Of a stretch of DNA of 64,000 nt, positions 46,440 to 54,263 are shown in pieces. Below the pieces are notes generated by a model. That model ran no database searches and was not told the origin of the DNA. It was given only the letters and a program-made list of their open reading frames with translations. The stretch is from NCBI GenBank assembly GCA_019635965.1, contig JAHBYK010000001.1, forward strand, positions 62,001-126,000, written 5' to 3'. The number at the start of each line of letters is the position of its first letter. Positions within the stretch are counted from its first letter, which is position 1. The position numbers were made by a program, and so were the translations under genes. The DNA is from Parvibaculum sp. (GTDB lineage Bacteria; Pseudomonadota; Alphaproteobacteria; Parvibaculales; Parvibaculaceae).

Positions 46440-47342
46440 TCAGGCGTTTTTTCTCACAAAGGCCGAAATCGCAGCGACAAGTTCTTCGGGCGCGTCTTCC
46501 TGAATGAAATGATGGGCGTGCCCGATGATTGCGTGGTCCTGTCCCTTCGCGCCGGGAATTTCGGCCTGCGCCCTCTTTTCCCAGCCCTTTGAAACGGGAT
46601 CGAGCGCACCGAACACGGTGAGGAACGGCTTGTCGAACGTCTTGAGCCTTTCCCATGCCGCGCGATTGACCGGCGCGCCGGGGTTATCAGGCTGCACGGC
46701 GATCAGCACCGGAAACTTGATGATGCCGGCCTCGTATTCCGGCGAGGGGAATGGCGCGCGATAGGCCGCGACTTCCGCTTCCGAGAGACGCGCGCTCATG
46801 CCCTGCTCGAACATCTCCCACGGAAATCGCTCCGCCGCCTTCATCATGCCGACCCACATCTTCATGAATTCACTTTCGCCCTCGCCGAGCGGCAGGCCGG
46901 TGTTGGAAGCGATGACGCCTGAAAATCGTTCCGGGAATGCAGAGACAAGATAGAGACCGATCGTGCCGCCCCAGTCCTGACAGAAGAGCGTGATGTTCTT
47001 GAGATCGAGCGCGACCAGCCATTTCGACATCCAGTCGTAATGGCGTGCCAGCGTGTAATTGTCGCGCGAGGCCGGTTTGTCGGACCGCCCGCAGCCGACG
47101 AGATCGACCGCAATCACGCGCCTTCCCGTTTTCAGCAGACCAGGAATCATCTTTCGGTAGAGATAGGCCCAGGTCGGATTGCCATGCATCAGCACGATCG
47201 GCGGCGCATCGCGCGGCCCTTCATCGACATGATGGATGCGGATCGGCGTGCCATCCTCATCGCGGATCTCAGTGTAGTGCGGCGCGAAATCGTAGCCCGG
47301 CAGGCCAAGAAAACGGTCATCGGGAGTGCGCAGGATTTTCAT
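46440..47342 (-). CDS. Haloalkane dehalogenase, subfamily I (alpha/beta hydrolase)
   Basis: The 300-residue protein is an alpha/beta hydrolase with haloalkane dehalogenase features: N-terminus MKILRTPDDRFLGLPGYDFAPHYTE, oxyanion segment HGNPTWAYLYR, nucleophile D123 with the halide-binding Trp next to it (FCQDWGGTIGL), cap segment YRAPFPSPEYEAGIIKFP, acid D248 (GALDPVSKGW) and His278 (HAHHFIQEDAP). These enzymes hydrolyse a carbon-halogen bond to an alcohol plus halide. The start is ATG 47342 or ATG 47348, six bases upstream. It sits 25 bases after a membrane-anchored protein gene and 30 bases before another membrane protein gene. Confidence 0.9.
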   Translation of the reverse strand: MKILRTPDDRFLGLPGYDFAPHYTEIRDEDGTPIRIHHVDEGPRDAPPIVLMHGNPTWAYLYRKMIPGLLKTGRRVIAVDLVGCGRSDKPASRDNYTLARHYDWMSKWLVALDLKNITLFCQDWGGTIGLYLVSAFPERFSGVIASNTGLPLGEGESEFMKMWVGMMKAAERFPWEMFEQGMSARLSEAEVAAYRAPFPSPEYEAGIIKFPVLIAVQPDNPGAPVNRAAWERLKTFDKPFLTVFGALDPVSKGWEKRAQAEIPGAKGQDHAIIGHAHHFIQEDAPEELVAAISAFVRKNA

Positions 47343-47367
47343 CGACATGATTCCGGTGGAAATGCGC

Positions 47368-48006
47368 TCAGCTGGCGGACAGAAGAACGCCGAGATGCGA
47401 GAGCGCGGCAATCAGCATGAGAGCCAGCGGCACCCAGACGGCCGGTGATGGATAAAGCCTCAGGATCGGTTGCGTCGGGAAGGAGAAGGTTTCAGCCGTT
47501 GCCGCGAACTTGAAGGCATGCGAGGCCGTGAAGCGCGGATCGACCACAAGCTCGATCATGTCGCGGCGGCTGCGGTAGCGCATGAAACCGACAATGGTCC
47601 AGCCGGGATCGGGCGGGACGCGCCAGGCATCGACATAGCCGCCAACTTTCCGCGCAACGATGGCCGGGTGCCCTCCCCGCCGGATCAGCGCCCGCATGAA
47701 GGGTTGCGTGTAGCGTTGCAGCAGTTTGGCAGAGCGCGTGGGAATGCCCGTCTCGGGATCGGGCACCTCGCCCGGCGCCAGCCGCACGAGATTGAGCATC
47801 ACGAATTCGCACCCGTCATCTGCTTCGAGAAAGCGCCGCACGATACCGAGATCGTTATGTCCCTTCCCGCCATGAATCTCGATGGCTTTCGCCATGTAGC
47901 TCTCGATTTCCTCCGCCGTGAGCGGTCCCCGCCAGTTGCGATACCAGCCGAGGAAGATGATCGCCGCAAGAGCGGCAATGCCCCATATCCATATGCCTGT
48001 GATCAA
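47368..48006 (-). CDS. Membrane-anchored protein of unknown function, upstream of the dehalogenase
   Basis: The 212-residue protein has a hydrophobic segment at each end (about 3-21, IWIWGIAALAAIIFLGWY, and about 187-207) around a soluble domain of about 150 residues. The middle (EFVMLNLVRL, VGGYVDAWRV, WTIVGFMRYRSRRDMIELVVDPRF) resembles the dimeric ferredoxin-like alpha/beta-barrel fold of DUF1330-type proteins; this is a loose, by-eye resemblance. It is the first gene of a probable three-gene operon with the dehalogenase. A palindrome and a TTGACA box lie just upstream of its ATG. Confidence 0.75.
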   Translation of the reverse strand: MITGIWIWGIAALAAIIFLGWYRNWRGPLTAEEIESYMAKAIEIHGGKGHNDLGIVRRFLEADDGCEFVMLNLVRLAPGEVPDPETGIPTRSAKLLQRYTQPFMRALIRRGGHPAIVARKVGGYVDAWRVPPDPGWTIVGFMRYRSRRDMIELVVDPRFTASHAFKFAATAETFSFPTQPILRLYPSPAVWVPLALMLIAALSHLGVLLSAS

Positions 48007-48042
48007 TCGGTTCTCCCGGTCCGCCGATGCTTCGCAGCCAAT

Positions 48043-48064
48043 ATAGTGACACTATGAATGTCAA
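48043..48064 (-). promoter_or_regulatory. Promoter/operator candidate of the dehalogenase operon
   Basis: On the minus strand a perfect -35-like TTGACA (48059-48064) is followed at once by the palindrome ATAGTG-N1-CACTAT (48043-48055), 37 bases before the operon's first ATG. A TATATT just after it sits only 13 bases from TTGACA, shorter than the normal 17. An AT-rich palindrome inside a promoter fits a repressor site. No regulator gene is adjacent. Confidence 0.5.
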
Positions 48065-48146
48065 AATATCAAGGGGGTGAAACGAGCCCCTGTCCTTTGA
48101 GCGGTGGACGCCGCCGCCCAAACGGAAGCCGATTGAAATGCGTTGA

Positions 48147-48584
48147 TCAGAAGTCGGGATTGGAGAGTTTGCCAACGCGGCCTGCATGGCGGCCGCCCTC
48201 GAAATCCGCCGCGAGAAAAGCATCGAGGCAGGCCTTGGCCATGTCGGCTCCGGTGAGCCGCGCGCCGAGCGCGATCACATTTGCATCATTGTGCTCGCGC
48301 GCAAGCGCAGCCGAAAGCGGCTCCGAAACCAATGCGCACCGGCAGGCAGGATGGCGGTTGACCGCGATGGAAATGCCGATGCCCGAGCCGCATAGCGCGA
48401 CCCCGCGTTCGGCAATCCCTTCCGCGACGACGGACGCGAGCTTGTATCCGTAGTCGGGATAATCGACCCGGTCCGCACTGTCCGGTCCGAGATCGGCAAC
48501 TTCGTGGCCAAGTCCGATCAGATAGTCGCGCAGTTCGGCCTTGAGGTCGAAAGCGGCATGGTCGGATGCAATGGCGATGCGCAC
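48147..48584 (-). CDS. rpiB: Ribose-5-phosphate isomerase B
   Basis: RpiB interconverts ribose-5-phosphate and ribulose-5-phosphate. The 145-residue protein has the N-terminal RIAIASDHAAFDLK, YPDYGYKLA, the active-site Cys in GVALCGSGIGISIAVNRHP and CALVSEP...HNDANVIALGAR. The GTG start at 48584 has AGGA upstream; the longer reading from 48647 begins in the tRNA gene and is not plausible. Related RpiB/LacAB proteins can also act on allose phosphate. Confidence 0.94.
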   Translation of the reverse strand: MRIAIASDHAAFDLKAELRDYLIGLGHEVADLGPDSADRVDYPDYGYKLASVVAEGIAERGVALCGSGIGISIAVNRHPACRCALVSEPLSAALAREHNDANVIALGARLTGADMAKACLDAFLAADFEGGRHAGRVGKLSNPDF

Positions 48585-48619
48585 GGGCAAATGTTCCTGA
48601 GGCAGTGAACGAAGCAGGA

Positions 48620-48709
48620 TGGCGGAAGGGGTGGGATTCGAACCCACGGTGGGCGTGAACCCACGCCGGTTTTCAAGACCGGTGCCTTAAACCACTCGGC
48701 CACCCTTCC
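48620..48709 (-). tRNA. tRNA-Ser (anticodon UGA)
   Basis: A 90-base tRNA read on the minus strand. The 7-base acceptor stem is GGAAGGG / CCCTTCC with discriminator G and an encoded CCA. The D-arm is GGCCGAGTGGTTTAAGGC, the anticodon loop CTTGAAA gives UGA, and there is a long serine-type variable arm (CGTGGG..CCCACG) and a T-arm with GGTTCGAATCC. It lies just upstream of rpiB, 35 bases before its start. Confidence 0.97.
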
Positions 48710-48765
48710 CTATGCACTGACTATCGGCTGGCGCGGGCTTTCTCAACAGGAAAAGAAACTGCCGC

Positions 48766-49185
48766 TCAAACGCCGATCTTGAAGGTGGCGCTGCCCTTGG
48801 CGACGAGATCGCCGGCTTCGTTGCGCAGTTCGGCTTCGGCAAAGGCGATCGACTTGCCGCGATGGCGCACCCAGCCCTCGCCGATCAGCTTTCCCTGATC
48901 CGCCCGTCCGACAAAGCTGGTCTTCAGCTCGAGAGTGACTTGTGGCGTGCCGGGCTTCTCATGGGTGAGACGGACCGCATGGCCGCAAAGCCCGTCGAGC
49001 ATGGCACACAGGAAGCCGCCAAAGATACGGCCGCCGCGATTGACGAAATTGTCGCCGGCAATGAACGAGGCCTTGATGTAGCCCCGCTCCGCGTCCTTGA
49101 GCAGAACCTGTTTGCCGAGCGTCACCGCCGCAGGCGACTCCCAATCCGGGTCCAGAGCCGGGTTATCGCCGCCTGCAGCACTCAT
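48766..49185 (-). CDS. Hotdog-fold thioesterase, PaaI type
   Basis: The 139-residue protein has the PaaI/YbgC-like core: NRGGRIFGGFLCAMLDGLCGHA with the helix-start Gly, then VTLELKTSFVGRADQGKLIGEGWVRHRGKSIAFAEAEL. These enzymes hydrolyse acyl- or aryl-CoA thioesters. The substrate is unknown; the right part of the window has several CoA enzymes but none adjacent. ATG at 49185 has AGGGAAA 7 bases upstream; ATGs further up lack support. Confidence 0.85.
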   Translation of the reverse strand: MSAAGGDNPALDPDWESPAAVTLGKQVLLKDAERGYIKASFIAGDNFVNRGGRIFGGFLCAMLDGLCGHAVRLTHEKPGTPQVTLELKTSFVGRADQGKLIGEGWVRHRGKSIAFAEAELRNEAGDLVAKGSATFKIGV

Positions 49186-49228
49186 AGTCGCTTTCCCTTT
49201 CGCGGACGGACGCATGCCGCCCGCCGGC

Positions 49229-49639
49229 TCAACTCGTCGGGCCGGGAAAGGGCGGAACGAACGTCTTCTTGAACCGTTCCTTGCAGGCCACATGCTCTTC
49301 GCTCAGAATCGCATAGCCCTGCTCCTCACAGGACTTGTTGGCCCTGTATTCCGCAACGCCCTTGTTGGTGCAGCCTCGCAGATCGGGCTCCCACAGGAAG
49401 ATGCAGACCATCGGAATATATCGCTCCTGACAGGGCAGTTCGCGAATATATTTCTTCTGCTCTTCCGTGCGCCGGTTCCACCAGGCAAGCGCATCGGCCG
49501 GACGAGTCGGGAAAGTGTCGCTGTTGGTGCAGTCGGGAATGACTTCCGCCCCGGCCTGGGCCGGGGAAGGCCCGGCCGTTGCCGTCATGATCAGCATACC
49601 GACTCCGAGCAGCAGGCATGCCTGAACGAGAAACTTCAT
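49229..49639 (-). CDS. Secreted six-cysteine protein, copy 2 of a tandem pair
   Basis: The 136-residue precursor has a signal peptide (1-29, ending SPAQAGA) and a mature part of about 107 residues with six cysteines (DC, PC, VC, GC, SC, AC) at the same spacing as in the neighbouring copy. The core AWWNRRTEEQKKYIRELPC, IPMVCIFLWEPDLRGC and TNKGVAEYRANKSC is conserved between the two copies, about three quarters identical by eye. I do not recognise the family. Three disulphides are plausible, so the protein is probably periplasmic or extracellular. It starts 18 bases after copy 1 stops. Confidence 0.85.
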   Translation of the reverse strand: MKFLVQACLLLGVGMLIMTATAGPSPAQAGAEVIPDCTNSDTFPTRPADALAWWNRRTEEQKKYIRELPCQERYIPMVCIFLWEPDLRGCTNKGVAEYRANKSCEEQGYAILSEEHVACKERFKKTFVPPFPGPTS

Positions 49640-49657
49640 GTTTCGTGCTCCTTCCGC

Positions 49658-50044
49658 TCAGCCGGGAAAGGGAGGCGTGAAGCTTTTCTTGAAGTCCTGT
49701 TTGCAGGCCTCATGCGCCTCGGTGAGAATCGCATGGCCCTTTGCCGTGCACTCCTTGTCGGCGCGATATTCGGCGACGCCCTTGTTCGTGCAGCCGCGCA
49801 GATCCGGATCCCAGAGGAAGATGCAGACCATGGGAATGAAGCGCTGCTCGCAGGGCAATTCGCTGATGTATTTCTTCTGTTCGGGGGTTCGCCGGTTCCA
49901 CCAGGCGGCAGTTGCCTGCGGATTGCCGGTTTTGTCGCTGTCGATGCATTCGGGGACCGCCTGCGCGTGGGCACGCTCCGCCGCGAAACCCATCCCCAAT
50001 ATGCCAATACCAAGCAGCAGGCACAGTTGAACCAGATACTTCAT
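49658..50044 (-). CDS. Secreted six-cysteine protein, copy 1 of a tandem pair
   Basis: The 128-residue precursor has a signal peptide (1-27, ending AERAHAQA) and a mature domain with six cysteines (EC, PC, VC, GC, EC, AC) aligned with those of the next gene. Both copies end KxFxPPFPG. ATG at 50044 has GGGAGGAG 5 bases upstream; a longer reading to 50128 lacks this. It is the promoter-proximal gene of a two-gene operon with a palindrome over the putative promoter. Function unknown; the paired copies and rich aromatic/basic core suggest a folded binding or inhibitor module, but that is a guess. Confidence 0.85.
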   Translation of the reverse strand: MKYLVQLCLLLGIGILGMGFAAERAHAQAVPECIDSDKTGNPQATAAWWNRRTPEQKKYISELPCEQRFIPMVCIFLWDPDLRGCTNKGVAEYRADKECTAKGHAILTEAHEACKQDFKKSFTPPFPG

Positions 50045-50072
50045 GATGACTCCTCCCACGATGTCCCCCGAC

Positions 50073-50124
50073 AATAGTAATATCCTTTTACTATTCTGGC
50101 AGAATTGTGGCGGTTCGCAAGAGA
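50073..50124 (-). promoter_or_regulatory. Promoter with palindromic operator before the six-cysteine pair
   Basis: On the minus strand, TTGCGA and, 17 bases later, AGAATA form a plausible -35/-10 pair. The -10 side overlaps a perfect palindrome AATAGTAA-N7-TTACTATT (50073-50095), 29 bases before the ATG. The overlap fits repression by a dimeric regulator. The promoter assignment is by eye. Confidence 0.5.
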
Positions 50125-50135
50125 ACAAAAATATT

Positions 50136-50165
50136 CCGGGCGGGCTGCCTGCGGCGCCCGCCCGG
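50136..50165 (-). terminator. Terminator after the glutathione transferase gene
   Basis: A perfect 10-base stem (CCGGGCGGGC / GCCCGCCCGG) with a 10-base loop is followed on the minus strand by AATATTTTTG. It separates the glutathione transferase gene from the six-cysteine operon. Confidence 0.85.
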
Positions 50166-50176
50166 AGATAGTGAGG

Positions 50177-50794
50177 TCAGGCAGAAGCTGCCGCCGACGG
50201 GCGCGCCTTCATGCGCTCGAACCAGGCGACGACATTCTTGTTCTCAGGATTGACCGGCTGGCCGACGGCGGTGCCGAAATCGAGGAAGCCGAACAGGAGA
50301 ATGTCGGCGAGCGTCATGCGCTTGCCTGCGAGATATTCCTTGCCGGCAAGCAGCTTGTCGATCCAGGCGATCTTGTCCTGCGCAATGGCCTTGAGCCCGG
50401 CAGCGGCCTCAGGCAGACAGCGCATCCGGTTCTGGAAGAGCGGCAGACCTTCGGAGAAACGGAATCCGTTTGCCAGAGGCTCACAGACATTGAGATCGAC
50501 GCGGCGCGTCCACATGCGCGTTTCGGCGCGTTCCTCCGGCGTCGTGCCGATCAGCGAACCGCCGGGAAATTTCTCATCGAGATATTCGCAGATCGCCGTG
50601 ATCTCGGCGATAACGCTGCCATCGTCAAGTTCGAGCGCCGGGAGCTGGCCCGCCGGGTTCTTGGCGAGGAACGGCTCCTTGCGGTTCTCGCCCTGCATCA
50701 GATCGACCTCCACAAAGGGGAGCGTGATGCCCTTTTCATGCATGAACATTTTGACGACGCGGGGGTTCGGCCCGATCGAATTGTAGAATTTCAT
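50177..50794 (-). CDS. Glutathione S-transferase family protein
   Basis: The 205-residue cytosolic protein has an N-terminal thioredoxin-like domain (1-80; NSIGPNPRVVKMFMHEKG, cis-Pro region NPAGQLPALELDDG, then EITAICEYLDE) and an all-helical C-terminal domain with the conserved LAGKRMTLADILLFGFLDF. Glutathione transferases conjugate or reduce electrophiles. The substrate is not predictable. GGGAGA lies 6 bases before the ATG. It diverges from an MFS gene across 165 bases. Confidence 0.92.
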   Translation of the reverse strand: MKFYNSIGPNPRVVKMFMHEKGITLPFVEVDLMQGENRKEPFLAKNPAGQLPALELDDGSVIAEITAICEYLDEKFPGGSLIGTTPEERAETRMWTRRVDLNVCEPLANGFRFSEGLPLFQNRMRCLPEAAAGLKAIAQDKIAWIDKLLAGKEYLAGKRMTLADILLFGFLDFGTAVGQPVNPENKNVVAWFERMKARPSAAASA

Positions 50795-50959
50795 GGATTG
50801 TCTCCCTGTAGCCCCGGTCTGTTTTCAAATGCCGGAATGGCACCATGATTAGCCGAATGACGCGGTCCGCGCCACCTTCCGCCCTTTTCCTTGTTGGCTG
50901 GGCGTACTTCCATGATTATCTAGACCGAAACCGGCGCAGACCGGGAAAGGGAGGCGGCA

Positions 50960-52246
50960 ATGAGCGCGGAACGCGCCACGGAGAAAGACGGCCCGGATGA
51001 ACCGGGCCCGGGCGTGTTCTACGGCTGGTATGTCGTGGGTGCTGTTCTCGTCATCATGACGGTGACCGCCGGCCTTGGCTTTTACAACCTGTCCGTCTAT
51101 CTCAAGGCCTTCGTTGCGCAAGGTGGTTTCTCGGTCGCCGCAACGTCCGGCGCGACGGCCTGTTTTTTCATTTCTTCCGGCATTGCGGGCCTCGGCGTTG
51201 CGGCGCTGATCGAGCGGTACGATCCGCGTTGGGTCATTACCGGCGGCGCCATCGTCTGCTCGATTGCGACGCTCGGCGCTGGCTATGTGGCAGAGCTTTG
51301 GCAGCTCTACCTTTTCTACATCCTGTTCGGCGCGGGCTATGCCGGCGCCGCACTCATCCCCGGCACGACACTCGTTGCGCGCTGGTTCGCGCGCCGCCGC
51401 TCTGTCGCGTTGTCCATCGCATCGACCGGACTTTCGCTCGGCGGCATTCTGCTGACGCCGGTCGCCGCGAGCCTCATCGACCGCTGGGGGCTTCAGGCGG
51501 CAACACCCTGGCTCGCGCTCGGTTTCGTGATCGGAATCATTCCCATTGCCTGGCTTCTGATCCGGCCCTCGCCGCAGGCCATCGGCCTTGGCCCCGACGG
51601 TGATCCGATCAAGCGTGACGAAAGCGGTGCCGTTCTGCCCGCGGACGGAATCGACTTTCAGGAAGCGATCCGCAGCCGCTTCTTCATCCTCTCAACATCC
51701 GCCTTCATTTTCGCCATGATGGCGCAGGTCGGCGTGATCGCCCATCAGTTCCGCCTCGTGGCGCTGCGAAGCGGCAACGACGAAACGGCGGCACTCGCTG
51801 TTGCCACCATGGCCTTTGCAAGCATTGCCGGACGGCTCGCGGGCGGGTGGGCGCTGAGCTTCATTCCCTCGCGCCGCTTCGTCTTTGCGCTGGTCGTCGG
51901 ACAGGGGCTTGCCCTGGCCTTCTATTCCTTTGCGGAAACGCCCTTCGCGCTTTTCTGTGCCACCATTCTTTTCGGAGTCACCGTCGGCAACCTGCTGATG
52001 ATGCAGCCGCTGATGCTTGCCGAAGCCTTCGGCCTCAAGGCCTATGGCCGGATCTATTCGCTCAGCCAGCTTTTCATGACGGCGGGCGTTGCGACCGGCC
52101 CCGCCGCCGTTGGGTTCCTCTATGAGTGGCTCAACGGCTATGGCGTCGCCTTTCTCGTCATGGCGGCAGCGTCGCTGCTCGCCTTTCTGTTCATACTTGC
52201 GGGCGGACCTGTCCGCGCCATGATCGAAAGAAAGACACATGCGTAA
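50960..52246 (+). CDS. MFS transporter, monocarboxylate/oxalate-formate-like, copy A
   Basis: The 428-residue permease has about twelve membrane segments, starting GVFYGWYVVGAVLVIMTVTAGLGFYNLSVYLK, with a central loop (about residues 205-225) rich in Asp/Pro. The MFS loop after helix 2 is IERYDPRWV. Similar proteins in this subgroup carry carboxylates. It is clearly paralogous to the gene at 52900. GGGAGG is 5 bases before the ATG. The next gene begins inside its last 8 bases. Confidence 0.88.
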   Translation: MSAERATEKDGPDEPGPGVFYGWYVVGAVLVIMTVTAGLGFYNLSVYLKAFVAQGGFSVAATSGATACFFISSGIAGLGVAALIERYDPRWVITGGAIVCSIATLGAGYVAELWQLYLFYILFGAGYAGAALIPGTTLVARWFARRRSVALSIASTGLSLGGILLTPVAASLIDRWGLQAATPWLALGFVIGIIPIAWLLIRPSPQAIGLGPDGDPIKRDESGAVLPADGIDFQEAIRSRFFILSTSAFIFAMMAQVGVIAHQFRLVALRSGNDETAALAVATMAFASIAGRLAGGWALSFIPSRRFVFALVVGQGLALAFYSFAETPFALFCATILFGVTVGNLLMMQPLMLAEAFGLKAYGRIYSLSQLFMTAGVATGPAAVGFLYEWLNGYGVAFLVMAAASLLAFLFILAGGPVRAMIERKTHA

Positions 52247-52808
52247 TTTCGGCCCCGGCGTCACGCTTGAAAATCCCGCCTTCATTCATGAGACGGCACT
52301 CGTCTATGGCAAGGTCTTCATCGGCGAAGGCGCGTCTCTTTGGCCCTATGTCGTGATCCGCAGCGAGATGCACGAAGTCAGGATCGGCAAGCGCACGAAC
52401 ATTCAGGATTTCGTCATGATCCATGTCGGCAATACGACACCGACCATCATCGGCGAAAACTGCTCGATCACGCATCACTGCACCATCCACGGCGCTGAGA
52501 TCGGAGACAACTGCCTCATCGGTATCAATTCGACGCTGATGGACGGATCGAAGATCGGCCGAAACTCGATCGTCGCGGGGCACTCTATCGTTACGGAGGG
52601 AACGGTAATCCCGGAAAATTCCATCGTTGCCGGCGCCCCTGCCCGCGTCATCAAGACCCGCGACAATGGGGTCGCAAACGCGATGAACGCACGCTTCTAC
52701 TATGAAAATGCGCTCGCCTATGCGAAAGGCGATCACCGGGTCACGGAGAGAGAGGCCTTCAAGAAGGCGATGGCCGAGGAAATGAAGGCGCTGACGGCGG
52801 CAGACTGA
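52239..52808 (+). CDS. Gamma-carbonic-anhydrase-fold protein (left-handed beta-helix)
   Basis: The 189-residue protein has hexapeptide repeats forming a left-handed beta-helix (VFIGEGASLWPYVVIRSE, RIGKRTNIQDFVMIHVG, IGENCSITHHCTIHG) and a C-terminal helix. Three histidines at H62, H79 and H84 match the zinc-site spacing of gamma-carbonic anhydrases, and the Arg of the VVRGD motif is kept as VIRSE. It could be a carbonic anhydrase or a PaaY-like thioesterase. It overlaps the upstream transporter gene by 8 bases, so the two are co-translated. Confidence 0.87.
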   Translation: MRNFGPGVTLENPAFIHETALVYGKVFIGEGASLWPYVVIRSEMHEVRIGKRTNIQDFVMIHVGNTTPTIIGENCSITHHCTIHGAEIGDNCLIGINSTLMDGSKIGRNSIVAGHSIVTEGTVIPENSIVAGAPARVIKTRDNGVANAMNARFYYENALAYAKGDHRVTEREAFKKAMAEEMKALTAAD

Positions 52809-52899
52809 CACGCCTGCAAGATTCCGCTTGGGCGGCCCGACCGGAGAGGCTATTTAGGGCGCAATTCGCTATTCGCCAACCGGCTATCGGAGCCCCGAA

Positions 52900-54192
52900 A
52901 TGGATGCTGGCCCGGCGCCAGAAACGCCGCGCGCTTCGCCGCGCGGACCGGTCTTTTACGGCTGGTACGTCGTTGCCGCCGTCTTCGTCATCCATACCGT
53001 TGCGTGCGGCCTGATCTTCTACAACCTGTCGATCTTTCTGAAGGCCTTTGTGGCTGAGGGCGGATTCACGGTCTCGGCTGCATCGAACGCAACCGCGCTC
53101 TTCTTCGTCTCGTCGGGTATCGCCGGTCTCGCGGTCGGCTGGCTGCTCGACCGTTACGATCCGCGCTGGGTCGTGACGTCCGGTGCGCTGCTTTCCGGCG
53201 CCGTTCTCGCCAGCGCCGGGCATGTCACGGCAATGTGGCAGCTCTATGCCTTCTATATCCTTTTCGGAATCGGCAATGCGGCTGTCGCCGTCATCCCCGG
53301 TATGACGATTGTCGCCCGCTGGTTCACCCGGCAACGCTCAAAAGCCATTGCCTATGCCTCCACAGGCCTGTCGCTGGGCGGCATCGTCTTCACGCCGGTA
53401 TCGGCCGGACTGATCGAACGCTACGGATTGATGGATGCGGCCTACTGGCTGGGTCTTGTCCTTGTTATCGGCGTCATTCCGGTCGCCCTGATCGTTCTTC
53501 GGGCGAGCCCGGAGGCCATTGGACAGGCGCCGGATGGCGATCCGCCGCGCCGCAGCGCGGATGGCACCCTGCTGCCGCCGGATGGTGTCTCTTTCGAACA
53601 AGCAATCCGAAGCCGCTTCTTCATCCTCTGCACCACGGCTTTCGTCTTTTCCATGATGGCGCAGGTGGGTTCGCTGGCGCACCAGTTCCGGCTTGTCTCG
53701 ACGCGCACCGGCGATGACCAGATGGCCGCGCTTGCCGTCGCCGTCATGGCGGCCGCGAGCATCGCCGGCCGGCTTGTCGGCGGCGCCGTGCTTTCGCATG
53801 TCGCCTCCAAGACCTACCTCTACGCAATCTATGTGCTTCAGGCCCTGTCCTTCATCCTGTTCGCCTTTGTGCAGGGCCCTGCGGGCCTGTTCATTGCGTC
53901 GGCCGTCTTCGGATCGACCGTCGGCAACATGCAGATGATGCAGCCGCTCATTGTCGCCGAAGCCTTCGGCCTGAAATCCTATGCGCGCATCCTCTCCGTC
54001 TCGCAGATGATCACGACATGCGCGAATGCCGCGGGCCCCGCCCTGCTCGGCTTCCTCTATGTCGCCGCTGGCGGGTATGAACTTGCCTATCTCGCCATCA
54101 CGGTCTCGTCCGCACTTGGCTTTGCAAGCCTTTATGCGGCAGGGCCCGTGAGGGCTCTGCTCGATGCGCAGGAAAAGACAGTACAGGGCTGA
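52900..54192 (+). CDS. MFS transporter, monocarboxylate/oxalate-formate-like, copy B
   Basis: This 430-residue permease closely parallels the gene at 50960: GPVFYGWYVVAAVFVIHTVACGLIFYNLSIFLKAF at the start, LDRYDPRWVVTSGAL after helix 2, GDPPRRSADGTLLPPDGVSFEQAIRSRFF in the middle loop, and SVFGSTVGNMQMMQPLIVAEAFGL-like residues late on. The order MFS-LbetaH-MFS suggests duplication of the transporter around the carbonic-anhydrase-like gene. Substrates are unknown but probably carboxylates. A malyl-CoA-lyase-like gene follows. Confidence 0.88.
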   Translation: MDAGPAPETPRASPRGPVFYGWYVVAAVFVIHTVACGLIFYNLSIFLKAFVAEGGFTVSAASNATALFFVSSGIAGLAVGWLLDRYDPRWVVTSGALLSGAVLASAGHVTAMWQLYAFYILFGIGNAAVAVIPGMTIVARWFTRQRSKAIAYASTGLSLGGIVFTPVSAGLIERYGLMDAAYWLGLVLVIGVIPVALIVLRASPEAIGQAPDGDPPRRSADGTLLPPDGVSFEQAIRSRFFILCTTAFVFSMMAQVGSLAHQFRLVSTRTGDDQMAALAVAVMAAASIAGRLVGGAVLSHVASKTYLYAIYVLQALSFILFAFVQGPAGLFIASAVFGSTVGNMQMMQPLIVAEAFGLKSYARILSVSQMITTCANAAGPALLGFLYVAAGGYELAYLAITVSSALGFASLYAAGPVRALLDAQEKTVQG

Positions 54193-54263
54193 AATCGCTC
54201 GTGGATTTGGGCGGGTGCCGCCGCTAGACTGCGCCCGTTCCGCCCCTGCCCGATTGGATTGCC

